25,866 nucleotides of DNA from Mageeibacillus sp. UBA5436. GTDB taxonomy: Bacteria; Bacillota; Clostridia; Saccharofermentanales; DTU023. Every line of letters begins with the position of its first letter. Within the stretch, counting starts at the first letter, position 1. A program made the translations under genes and the position numbers. The notes beneath the pieces were generated by a model that was not told the origin of the DNA, searched no databases, and saw only the letters and a program-made list of their open reading frames with translations. Positions 6,812-15,068 of this stretch are shown here, piece after piece. The stretch is taken from contig DIRM01000003.1 of assembly GCA_002427545.1 (NCBI GenBank), positions 1 to 25,866 on the forward strand. Direction: 5' to 3'.

Positions 6812-7917
6812 TAAACGATCACTCCTTTACCAATGACAACAGGATGTTCTGCTGTACCCTGTAATCTAACAAAAGCACGTATAACCGTATCTTTATCAAT
6901 AATTACATTGGATAATTCAGCTCCATCCATAATCTGGGTATCTTGCATAATAATGCAATTTTGTATTTTACAATGTTTTCCGACATTAACTCCACGGAAA
7001 ATAATACTATCTTTTACAGTTCCAGATATATCACATCCATCAGAAATCAAGCTATTAGAAACCGAATTGCCAACAAAGTATTTAGCTGGGGCTTCATTCT
7101 TAACCTTAGTGTATATTTTATTTTCACTTCTAAACAAACATTTTCTAACATCGTAATCCAATAAACGCATCGAACTTGAAAAATAAGTTGCTAATGAATT
7201 AATACGTAAAACGATATTTGTACACTTAAAGCCTTTAATTTTTAATTCTTTATATTGATTCAATAAAAATTCTACACTAAATGCGGTATCACCTCTAGCT
7301 ATTGACTGTGCCAATATGTCAACTAATAGCGTACGACTCATGACACAAACGCCTAATGAATTATTATTCGGTGGATTTTCCGCATCAAATAAAAGATCAG
7401 TTAAGGTGTTTTCTTCATCGAATACCAAAGAAAAGATAGGAGAACCACTTTGTTTACCATCTTCATTGTATACAATCGTAATATCTGCATCACTTTTCTC
7501 ATGAGTTTTAATGCAATCACTTAAGTCAAGATTTGCTACTAAGTTACTTTCAGTTATAACAACATATTGCTGTACCGATCTTTGGAGAAAATCATATAAC
7601 CCTCTTAAGTCTTGAGGATTTTGAGATTTAAAGAAATCAGATTGGGTATAAGGCGGAATAATTCTTAAACCTTGCTGTAAACGATCTAAATCCCAGTATG
7701 AACCTGTCCCTATATGATCCATTAATGAACTATATTTTGTTTCAGCTAAAATACCAATATGTTTGATCCCTGAATTTACCATGCTAGATAGAATCATATC
7801 AATAATACGATAACGTCCAGCAAATGGAACGGCAGCTAAGGCTCTCTCATTTATTAATTCGCCAAGGTTAATTCTCTTGTTATCAGCGATTATTATTCCC
7901 ATAGCATCTAATAACAT
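6811..7917 (-). CDS. glgD: Glucose-1-phosphate adenylyltransferase subunit GlgD
   Basis: Second, largely regulatory or non-catalytic subunit of the GlgC/GlgD ADP-glucose pyrophosphorylase found in Bacillota. The 368-residue protein keeps the nucleotidyltransferase outline (PFAGRYRIIDMILSSMVNSG, 31-50; SYWDLDRL) and the C-terminal left-handed beta-helix repeats. The N-terminal nucleotide loop, GGQGSRL in GlgC, is here degenerate (IIIADNKRINL), and the SGDH catalytic aspartate segment has become ITESNL. This fits GlgD and argues against a second active GlgC. Start ATG 7917 has GGAGGG seven bases upstream, placed directly after the glgC stop; the gap to glgC is 13 bases. Confidence 0.95.
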   Translation of the reverse strand: MLLDAMGIIIADNKRINLGELINERALAAVPFAGRYRIIDMILSSMVNSGIKHIGILAETKYSSLMDHIGTGSYWDLDRLQQGLRIIPPYTQSDFFKSQNPQDLRGLYDFLQRSVQQYVVITESNLVANLDLSDCIKTHEKSDADITIVYNEDGKQSGSPIFSLVFDEENTLTDLLFDAENPPNNNSLGVCVMSRTLLVDILAQSIARGDTAFSVEFLLNQYKELKIKGFKCTNIVLRINSLATYFSSSMRLLDYDVRKCLFRSENKIYTKVKNEAPAKYFVGNSVSNSLISDGCDISGTVKDSIIFRGVNVGKHCKIQNCIIMQDTQIMDGAELSNVIIDKDTVIRAFVRLQGTAEHPVVIGKGVIV

Positions 7918-7930
7918 CTTCTATCCCTCC

Positions 7931-9199
7931 TTAAATCACGCCTATAGTGGAACTTTTTACTACAATGTCACTCGTTTCACCTTCATCAATAGGATAAATC
8001 ATAGAATTGGCAACAATTTTAACGTTATCTGCAATCACAAGGCCACTACCAAAAACAGTTATGCCATCAGAACAATATTTTGTATTGACACTAGTTTCAA
8101 TGCCATCTTTAACAAATGGTCCTGCCTGCACATTTTCGCCAATGATGGTGTCTATACCGACTATGCATTTTTTTAATTTAGCACCCTTCTTGATAACACA
8201 TCCTGGCATTAAAATAGAGTCAGATACTTCTGCTCCTTCTTCTACGATAACGCCACCAGATATAATGGAATGTTTAACATTTCCATAAATCTCATCACCA
8301 TCCGTTAAAACGACATCACTCAAGCTAGCTTTTTCGCCAATAAAATGGGATGGTTGCAAAGTATTACGGCAATAGATTCGCCACATAGCATCAGAAAAAT
8401 CAACATCTTTTGGTCGATCTATAATATCCATATTAGATTCCCATAAAGACTGAATCGTACCAACATCTTTCCAATATCCATCAAAAGTATATGCTAATAA
8501 TTTTTCATTATTATTGAGCATTTTTGGAATAATGTTTTTACCGAAGTCATTATTAGAGGACAAATCATGTTCGTCTTCAATTAAATAATGTCTCAATTCT
8601 TTCCAAGAAAAAATATAAACACCCATGGAAGCTAAATTACTTTTTGGTTCAGCTGGTTTTTCTTCAAATTCAGTAACCAACATATTTTCATCGGTATTCA
8701 TAATGCCAAATCGTGAAGCCTCTTTCCAAGGAACCTCACGCACTGCTATTGTAGCTTTTGCCTCTGATTCAATATGGGCTTTTAACATTTTACGATAATC
8801 CATCTTATAAATATGGTCTCCTGATAAAATTAGTACATAATCAGGATCATATTGATCGATAAAAGTAATGTTTTGAAAAATAGCATTCGCTGTTCCCTTA
8901 TACCAATCGCTACCAGACATCGTTTGATAAGGTGATAAAATAGATAAACCACCAATATTTCTGTCTAAATCCCATGAGTAACCATTGCCTATGTAAGAAT
9001 TCAATTCTAAAGGCGAGTACTGAGTTAAAACTCCGACTGTTTCAACTCCGGAATTAGTACAATTGCTTAAGGAGAAGTCTATGATTCTATATTTTCCCCC
9101 ATAAGGTACGGCAGGTTTTGCTATATGTTCCGTCAAAACACCCAATCTAGATCCTTGTCCACCTGCAAGTATCATTGCTATCATTTCTTGTTTCGGCAT
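7931..9199 (-). CDS. glgC: Glucose-1-phosphate adenylyltransferase catalytic subunit
   Basis: Makes ADP-glucose and pyrophosphate from ATP and glucose-1-phosphate, the committed step of bacterial glycogen synthesis. The 422-residue protein has the nucleotide loop LAGGQGSRL (11-19), KPAVPYGGKYRIIDF (28-42), WYKGTANAI (99-107), the catalytic aspartate region LSGDHIYKMDY (125-135, D128) and the sugar-phosphate-binding EFEEKP (177-182). A C-terminal hexapeptide beta-helix follows. All catalytic features missing from the neighbouring GlgD are present here. The start is ATG with AGGAGGGG upstream. The gene lies 41 bases after glgB. Confidence 0.97.
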   Translation of the reverse strand: MPKQEMIAMILAGGQGSRLGVLTEHIAKPAVPYGGKYRIIDFSLSNCTNSGVETVGVLTQYSPLELNSYIGNGYSWDLDRNIGGLSILSPYQTMSGSDWYKGTANAIFQNITFIDQYDPDYVLILSGDHIYKMDYRKMLKAHIESEAKATIAVREVPWKEASRFGIMNTDENMLVTEFEEKPAEPKSNLASMGVYIFSWKELRHYLIEDEHDLSSNNDFGKNIIPKMLNNNEKLLAYTFDGYWKDVGTIQSLWESNMDIIDRPKDVDFSDAMWRIYCRNTLQPSHFIGEKASLSDVVLTDGDEIYGNVKHSIISGGVIVEEGAEVSDSILMPGCVIKKGAKLKKCIVGIDTIIGENVQAGPFVKDGIETSVNTKYCSDGITVFGSGLVIADNVKIVANSMIYPIDEGETSDIVVKSSTIGVI

Positions 9200-9240
9200 A
9201 TTTACTCCCCTCCTATTGATCTATAAGTTTATTTTTTGTC

Positions 9241-11358
9241 CTAACCTTTTATGAAATTTTTACTATTTTTTTGTTTTTTATTATTTTGTTCTTTATTATT
9301 TAGTTCTTTATTATCTTGATCTTCATTACTCACAGACTGCCATTCAAAATACATGGCGCAAAGTGGTGGTACAACAATGTCTAAATTATTAAGATCTTCT
9401 CTAAACACCTTTTTAGGTATCTGAGATATTTGTTCTACAGTTGTTGTATAAAGCTCTTCTTTGCAATTCTTTTCATTATTTTCTTTTAATTCATTATCAG
9501 AATTTTTACCATCAACTTCTGGTTTGTCCTCTAAAGAATTTTCTGAATTTACAACTTCTGGATGATAGGTTGAATAAATCTCTTTTTGAGGAAATTCATC
9601 TAAATAATCACTGCCACCATATTTTCCTTCATCAGAATTTAGAATCAGTTTATAATCTCCAGCTTTTGGTAGTCCTAAAGTGTATAGATCTTTTACAGCA
9701 GGTGTCATATTAAGTACACATAAAATTGCTTTATCTTGGGCAGCATTAAATCTCATAAAAGCAAAAATACTATTATTAGAATCTTTGGCTTGTACCCATT
9801 TAAAGCCGTCCCAATCATTGTCATTTTCCCATAAAGCTGGTTTTTCTAAATAAAGATGATTTAAATTTTTCACGAAGTCTTGCATTTGTTTATGTGATGG
9901 ATAATCGAGCATAAACCATTCAAGTTCTTCATAATAACGCCATTCCGTAAATGGAGCATATTCATTACCCATGAAATTTAATTTAGCTCCTGGATGTGCC
10001 ATTTGATAAGCAAATATCGTACGGAGATTAGCAAATTTGCGCCAATAATCTCCAGGCATTCTGCCTAAAAGAGTACCTTTTCCATGCACAACCTCATCAT
10101 GTGAGAAAGGTAAAATATATCTTTCTGAAAAGGCATACATAAGAGAAAAAGTAAAAGCATTATGATGATGTTTACGTAAATAATGATCTAAAGAATTATA
10201 ATATAAGGTATCATTCATCCAGCCCATATTCCATTTGAATGTAAAGCCAATACCTCCACGATCCACACCAGTTGTAATTAAAGGAAATGGTGTTGACTCT
10301 TCTGCCATCATAATCGTACCAGGTAATTTTTCACGCATTAAAGTATTGATTTCTTTAAAGAGAGAGATGGCTTCTAAATTTTCTCTACCACCATGAATAT
10401 TGGGGACATATTCAGTTCGATCATAATCCCGATAAAACATGGAACTAACAGCATCAACTCGAAGTCCGTCAAAATGAAATTCATTTAACCAATAATATGC
10501 ATTAGAAATTAAAAAGGAGCGAACTTCTGCTTTACTGTAGTCAAAAACTAAAGTCCCCCAAGAACTATGCTCAGCCATCATCGGGTCTGCATATTCATAC
10601 AATGACGTTCCATCAAACTTTGCTAAGCCAAAAGCATCTTTAGGGAAATGAGCAGGAACCCAATCTAAGAAAACGTGTATTCCTTTTTCATGAAAATGAT
10701 TAATCATAAACTTTAAGTCTGCTGGAGTCCCATAGCGGCTTGTTGCAGCATAATAGCCCGTTACTTGATATCCCCAAGAAGCATCTAAAGGATATTCAGT
10801 GATAGGCATTAATTCAATCGCATTGTAGCCCATTTCAATTACATAATCTGCTAATTGTGGAGCGATATCTTTATAATTATAAACAGAACCATCAGGATAA
10901 CGACGCCAAGAACCCAAATGGACTTCATAAATATTTAAAGGTTTTAAATCATATGCATCTTGTCTTTTTTCCAAATATTCTTTATCTGTCCAAACAAAAT
11001 CATCCGGATCATATAATTTAGAAGCCGTATCCGGTCTTGTTTCTGCATGTCTCGCATAGGGGTCTGCTTTTAACAGCCATTCATTATCTTGTGTCAAGAT
11101 TGCATATTTATAATTATCAAACTGTTGCAAATCAGGAATAAATCCAACCCATATGCCTGTTGCGCCATATATTTCTAAATTATTTATGTCCACTTCCCAA
11201 TTGTTGAAATCACCAACAACGCAAACTCTAACTGCATGAGGTGCCCATACGGCAAAGCGATAACCAGGCTCACCCTCTGTATTGTGATCTGGTCTAGATC
11301 CCAAAAACTTATAACTCATATGGTTTTTTCCTGTATTGAAAAGAAACGCTTGATCCAT
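9241..11358 (-). CDS. glgB: 1,4-alpha-glucan branching enzyme
   Basis: GH13 enzyme that cuts alpha-1,4 chains and re-attaches them as alpha-1,6 branches. The 705-residue protein has an N-terminal CBM48-type domain (RFAVWAPHAVRVCVVGDFNNW, split at about 34-54) and the catalytic barrel: region I DWVPAHF (232-238), nucleophile D302 in GLRVDAVSSM, acid/base E353 in MMAEES, and H420-D421 in LPFSHDEVVHGK. It is unusual at the C-terminus. The beta domain carries an acidic, Asn-rich insertion (about 603-637), and after the expected end (VPPLCAMYFEW) there is a tail of five pentapeptide repeats (677-701). ATG 11358 has AAGGAG 11 bases upstream. First gene of the glycogen operon. Confidence 0.96.
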   Translation of the reverse strand: MDQAFLFNTGKNHMSYKFLGSRPDHNTEGEPGYRFAVWAPHAVRVCVVGDFNNWEVDINNLEIYGATGIWVGFIPDLQQFDNYKYAILTQDNEWLLKADPYARHAETRPDTASKLYDPDDFVWTDKEYLEKRQDAYDLKPLNIYEVHLGSWRRYPDGSVYNYKDIAPQLADYVIEMGYNAIELMPITEYPLDASWGYQVTGYYAATSRYGTPADLKFMINHFHEKGIHVFLDWVPAHFPKDAFGLAKFDGTSLYEYADPMMAEHSSWGTLVFDYSKAEVRSFLISNAYYWLNEFHFDGLRVDAVSSMFYRDYDRTEYVPNIHGGRENLEAISLFKEINTLMREKLPGTIMMAEESTPFPLITTGVDRGGIGFTFKWNMGWMNDTLYYNSLDHYLRKHHHNAFTFSLMYAFSERYILPFSHDEVVHGKGTLLGRMPGDYWRKFANLRTIFAYQMAHPGAKLNFMGNEYAPFTEWRYYEELEWFMLDYPSHKQMQDFVKNLNHLYLEKPALWENDNDWDGFKWVQAKDSNNSIFAFMRFNAAQDKAILCVLNMTPAVKDLYTLGLPKAGDYKLILNSDEGKYGGSDYLDEFPQKEIYSTYHPEVVNSENSLEDKPEVDGKNSDNELKENNEKNCKEELYTTTVEQISQIPKKVFREDLNNLDIVVPPLCAMYFEWQSVSNEDQDNKELNNKEQNNKKQKNSKNFIKG
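9256..9330 (-). repeat. 15-bp tandem repeat, five units, in the 3' end of glgB
   Basis: Five adjacent 15-base units. On the plus strand 9271-9285, 9286-9300 and 9301-9315 read ttgttttttattatt, ttgttctttattatt and tagttctttattatc. The outer two units (9256-9270, 9316-9330) are more diverged. They encode pentapeptides SNEDQ, DNKEL, NNKEQ, NNKKQ, KNSKN. The unit is a multiple of three, so copy number changes would keep the frame. Confidence 0.8.
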
Positions 11359-11391
11359 TTTTGTGCAATCTCCTTATATAGATTCTACTTA

Positions 11392-11419
11392 ATTATATCA
11401 TTATTGTCATATTACACAA
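11392..11419 (-). promoter_or_regulatory. Candidate promoter of the glgBCDA operon
   Basis: Minus strand TTGTGT (11414-11419), a 16-base spacer and TATAAT (11392-11397), about 33 bases before the glgB start. It sits in a 172-base, almost purely A+T gap after mutS2, in which I see no GC-containing terminator stem. Confidence 0.6.
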
Positions 11420-11530
11420 GCAAGTTATCAAAAATTTAAAAAAATTATTTTTATTAATAAATTTTTAATTTTTCATTAATTGTGTTTAATTAATTTTATA
11501 TCTCTATTTATACTTTTATTTATATTCAAA

Positions 11531-13942
11531 TTATAATTCTGCTATTGTTACCCCAGTATCACCCTCACCTATTTCTGCTAATTTAAAAGATTTAATACGT
11601 TTATCTTTCTTAAGCGAATTGTGAACAGCCTGTCTTAAAGCACCTGTCCCTTTGCCGTGAACTATTCTAACAAGAGAAATATTGGCTAAAACAGCATCAT
11701 CTATAAATTGATCTAATTGCATTAAAGCATCAGGAACAGTTAAGCCTAATAATTTGATTTCTGTATTCATAATATTTTTACGTTCATTAATTATTTTTTG
11801 AGTTTGACGTTTTTCTGTCTTTGATTGTTTACTATATTGATTTTTTTTATTTTGTTTGTCTTGCGAAATATAACTCAAAGAATTGATTGGTACATTTACA
11901 GTTAAAACACCACTTTTAAGTACCACTTCCTTTTTATCTTGTAGAATTTCAGAAATTTGGCCATCAATATTATAAAGATCAGAATGATAATACTCATCAA
12001 TCATAAGATTATCTATTGTCAATTTTTTAGTTTTATGATCATATTTATGCTTTGCAATTTTTTCTCGATTAATCTTCGCTTTCTCTGATAATTGACGATT
12101 AGCTTCTCTAGCAGATTTTTGAGCATTTTGTTTTTCAGATGAACTTTGTGCTTCTTTAATTTCTTCTCTTAAAGAATCAAGTATTTTTGACACATCATTT
12201 TGAGTCTTTTGAATGATTTGATCTGCCTCTTGTCTGGCATCTGTTATCAACTTATTTTTCGAAATCGCAATCTGTTCTTTTTCTTTTTCTAATTGTTCCT
12301 GCAGAAGCTTGCTTTCTCGTTTTAAACTTGCTATTTCATTTGTCATAACTTCTGCATGTTGATGAGATTTTTCTATAGCAGAAACTAATTCTTCAAATTT
12401 AGTATTTTCATCAGATATTAAATTCTCAGCAGCCGAAATAATCTCTGGTTTTAAACCTAATTTTTCTGAAATTTTGAAAGCATTACTAACACCTGGTATT
12501 CCAATCAATAAACGATAGGTTGGTTTTAGATTTTCTTCATCAAATTCGCAGCAAGCGTTATTTACTTTTTCTGTATTTAAAGCATATCCTTTTAATTCTC
12601 GATAATGTGTTGTTGCAACAGTATGACAACCTTTTTGCCTGAGATAATCAAGAATGGCAATAGCTAAAGCGGCTCCTTCTGATGGATCTGTACCTGCACC
12701 AAGCTCATCTGTTAATACTAAAGTGTCTTTATCAGCAATATTTAAAATTTGAATGATTTGCTTTAAATGTGAAGAAAATGTACTGAGATTTTGCTCAATG
12801 CTTTGTTCATCTCCAATATCTGCTAGTACTTGATTAAAGATAGATATTTCTGATTTTTCTTTTGCTGGAATATGTAAGCCTGACATCGCCATTAAAACAA
12901 AAAGGCCACAAGTTTTTAAAGTGACCGTTTTGCCGCCTGTATTGGGGCCAGTTATAATCAATGTATTAAAATCGGTACCCAGTTCAAAATAAATCGGGAC
13001 CACTTCATTATCAGGAATTAATGGATGCCTGGCATCATATAAAACAACTCGTCCTTCTTGATTTAAAATGGGCTGAATAGCTCGCATTTCTATTGAGAGT
13101 TTTGCTTTGGCTTGGATAAAATCTAGTTGTTCTAAAAGCTCAGCATCATATTTTAAATAGATGCTAACCTCTTTTATCCTTTGACTTAACTCTAATAGAA
13201 TTTTATAAACTTCTTCTCTTTCAGCAATTTCCAATTCGCGAATTTTATTGTTTAATTCAACAACAGCTAAAGGTTCAATAAAAACTGTTGCACCAGAACC
13301 TGACATATCATGTACGATTCCAGGAATTTCCGAACGATTTTCGGATTTGACTGGTACAACATAACGATCATTTCGGATTGTAATAATTGCATCTTGTAAA
13401 GCTTGTGTTTTAGAACTAATAATTCGATTTAGTTGAGTTTTTATATTGGTTTGAGCTCGATTAATATTGCGCCTTATATCATATAATTCTGAAGATGCAC
13501 GATCATCTATTTCTTGATTACTATTAACACATTGTTTTAATCGATTTAAAAGATTAGGTAGGGTTTCAATGTATGTTAATTGTTCAAAAAAAAGATATTG
13601 TCCTTGCTTTTCAGTATTTTGAGGAATTTTGTTGATTTTTTCAAGAACTTCTAAAAAATAAATCAGATCTACTAATTCTTTGATCTCTGGGATCATCTCA
13701 TTTTTAGATTTTTTTAAAAGTGGTCGAATATCTTTTAATCCATGTAAAGGTAATTCTGGATTAAGTATTAAATAGTCAACAAAATCTGAAGTAGCATCCA
13801 AATTATCACGAATCTCATCAAAATCAGCCAGTGGTTTTAATTCTTCACATATTTTTTTACCACCGGTTGTTAAAGCCATTACTGATAATCGACTAATGAT
13901 TTTATCGTATTCTAATGTATTTAAACTATGTTTTTCTATCAT
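11531..13942 (-). CDS. mutS2: MutS2 family ATPase with C-terminal Smr domain
   Basis: MutS2 lacks the mismatch-recognition domain of MutS. Proposed roles are suppression of recombination and splitting of stalled or collided ribosomes. The 803-residue protein shows the MutS core and clamp helices (1-320), Walker A TGPNTGGKT (331-339), the STFSSHL helix (387-393) and Walker B with signature LVLTDELGAGTDP (408-420). A long coiled-coil/linker rich in Lys, Gln and Glu (about 500-720) follows, then a Smr domain over the last 75 residues with intact VHGKGTGALR. The Smr LDLR motif is replaced by IKLL. Start ATG 13942 has only an A-rich weak ribosome site. It lies 43 bases after pfkA, so the two are probably co-transcribed. 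Confidence 0.96.
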   Translation of the reverse strand: MIEKHSLNTLEYDKIISRLSVMALTTGGKKICEELKPLADFDEIRDNLDATSDFVDYLILNPELPLHGLKDIRPLLKKSKNEMIPEIKELVDLIYFLEVLEKINKIPQNTEKQGQYLFFEQLTYIETLPNLLNRLKQCVNSNQEIDDRASSELYDIRRNINRAQTNIKTQLNRIISSKTQALQDAIITIRNDRYVVPVKSENRSEIPGIVHDMSGSGATVFIEPLAVVELNNKIRELEIAEREEVYKILLELSQRIKEVSIYLKYDAELLEQLDFIQAKAKLSIEMRAIQPILNQEGRVVLYDARHPLIPDNEVVPIYFELGTDFNTLIITGPNTGGKTVTLKTCGLFVLMAMSGLHIPAKEKSEISIFNQVLADIGDEQSIEQNLSTFSSHLKQIIQILNIADKDTLVLTDELGAGTDPSEGAALAIAILDYLRQKGCHTVATTHYRELKGYALNTEKVNNACCEFDEENLKPTYRLLIGIPGVSNAFKISEKLGLKPEIISAAENLISDENTKFEELVSAIEKSHQHAEVMTNEIASLKRESKLLQEQLEKEKEQIAISKNKLITDARQEADQIIQKTQNDVSKILDSLREEIKEAQSSSEKQNAQKSAREANRQLSEKAKINREKIAKHKYDHKTKKLTIDNLMIDEYYHSDLYNIDGQISEILQDKKEVVLKSGVLTVNVPINSLSYISQDKQNKKNQYSKQSKTEKRQTQKIINERKNIMNTEIKLLGLTVPDALMQLDQFIDDAVLANISLVRIVHGKGTGALRQAVHNSLKKDKRIKSFKLAEIGEGDTGVTIAEL

Positions 13943-13985
13943 CTATATTTTTTCTTTTAGCAGAAAATACTATCAATATAATTCA

Positions 13986-14966
13986 TTAAATTGATAATAT
14001 TTTAGATTTTTTAATATCAGTTTCATCAAGATTTTTTGTTTTCTCAAGACTTTCGAATATATCAATATCTACAACTTCACCATGTTGATAAATTAGAGAA
14101 CGATTTATTTCACCAGACTTAAGGCATTCAACAGCTTTTATACCCATCATTGAGCTGATATAGCGGTCAAAATAATTAGGAGTTCCACCTCTTTGTAAAT
14201 AGCCTAAAACAGTAGCTCTTGATTCTATGCCAGTTTCAGTTTCTATGTATTTGGCTAATTCAATGGCATTAGATGATCCTTCTGCCACAATGACTATATA
14301 ATGAAATTTGCCTCGATTTCGAGCAGAAAGAATTTTTGCTAATACATCTTTTTCATTATCAACAGGATGCTCCGGAATTAATATGATTTCCGCCCCTGTA
14401 GCTATACCAACATGTAAGGCTAAATAACCCGATTTACGCCCCATAACTTCTACCACAGAACATCTTTCATGAGAAGAAGCCGTATCTCTTAATTTATCAA
14501 CAGCAGAAATTGCCGTATTAAGAGCTGTATCAAAGCCTATAGAATATTCTGTACAACCAATATCATTATCAATCGTTGCCGGTATAAATATAACCGGTAC
14601 ATTCAATTTGGCCAATTCTGCTGCTCCGTGTAAAGTTCCATCACCACCACAAACAACTAAACCATCGAGTTCGAAGATTTGTGTAATTTTCGCAGCTTGT
14701 TCCTGACCTTTTTTAGTTGCAAATAATTCGCTTCTTGCAGTATTTAGAAAAGTCCCGCCTTGTTGTAATTTTTCAGAAACAGACCTTGCTGTTAATTCTT
14801 CGACCTCTCCTTTACATAATCCTTGATAGCCACGTCTGATACCCATAACCTTTAATCCAGAATTAATACCAGATCTAGTAACCGAACGGATGACACCATT
14901 CATACCAGGAGCATCGCCACCACTTGTCAAAACACCTATTGTTTTAATTTCCTTTGTCTTTTCCAT
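13986..14966 (-). CDS. pfkA: 6-phosphofructokinase
   Basis: Phosphorylates fructose-6-phosphate to fructose-1,6-bisphosphate, the control step of glycolysis. The 326 residues include the nucleotide segment LTSGGDAPGMN (13-23), CGGDGTLHGA (106-115), the catalytic block TIDND (131-135) with base D133, and MGRKSGYLA (175-183). Glycine at the GGDG position (110) rather than Asp indicates an ATP-using rather than a pyrophosphate-using enzyme. The residue before TIDND is Ala (A130), where classical ATP enzymes have Gly and PPi enzymes have Lys. ATG 14966 is preceded by GAGGG. The 102-base gap upstream contains a TATAAT (15036-15041) without a recognisable -35. Confidence 0.95.
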   Translation of the reverse strand: MEKTKEIKTIGVLTSGGDAPGMNGVIRSVTRSGINSGLKVMGIRRGYQGLCKGEVEELTARSVSEKLQQGGTFLNTARSELFATKKGQEQAAKITQIFELDGLVVCGGDGTLHGAAELAKLNVPVIFIPATIDNDIGCTEYSIGFDTALNTAISAVDKLRDTASSHERCSVVEVMGRKSGYLALHVGIATGAEIILIPEHPVDNEKDVLAKILSARNRGKFHYIVIVAEGSSNAIELAKYIETETGIESRATVLGYLQRGGTPNYFDRYISSMMGIKAVECLKSGEINRSLIYQHGEVVDIDIFESLEKTKNLDETDIKKSKILSI

Positions 14967-15068
14967 TTTAACCCTCTACCTAATAATCATATTCTTTTTA
15001 AAAAATTACGTTTTTTCTTAAACTCATGAATTTTTATTATACTCAATTCTAATAATATTCTATAGACT

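Noticed and set aside
6811..7917. GlgD as a pseudogene of glgC
   Set aside because: Loss of the catalytic loop is the normal state of GlgD; the frame, length and ribosome site are intact.
7877..8288. Overlapping plus-strand frames opposite glgC and glgD
   Set aside because: They lie opposite well-conserved glg coding sequence and show no independent coding signals.
11359..11530. AT-only inverted repeats between mutS2 and glgB (for example TTAATT / AATTAA) as terminators
   Set aside because: No G or C in the stems; expected by chance at this composition.
15036..15041. TATAAT upstream of pfkA as a promoter
   Set aside because: No acceptable -35 at 16-18 bases and no extended -10; mentioned only in the pfkA entry.
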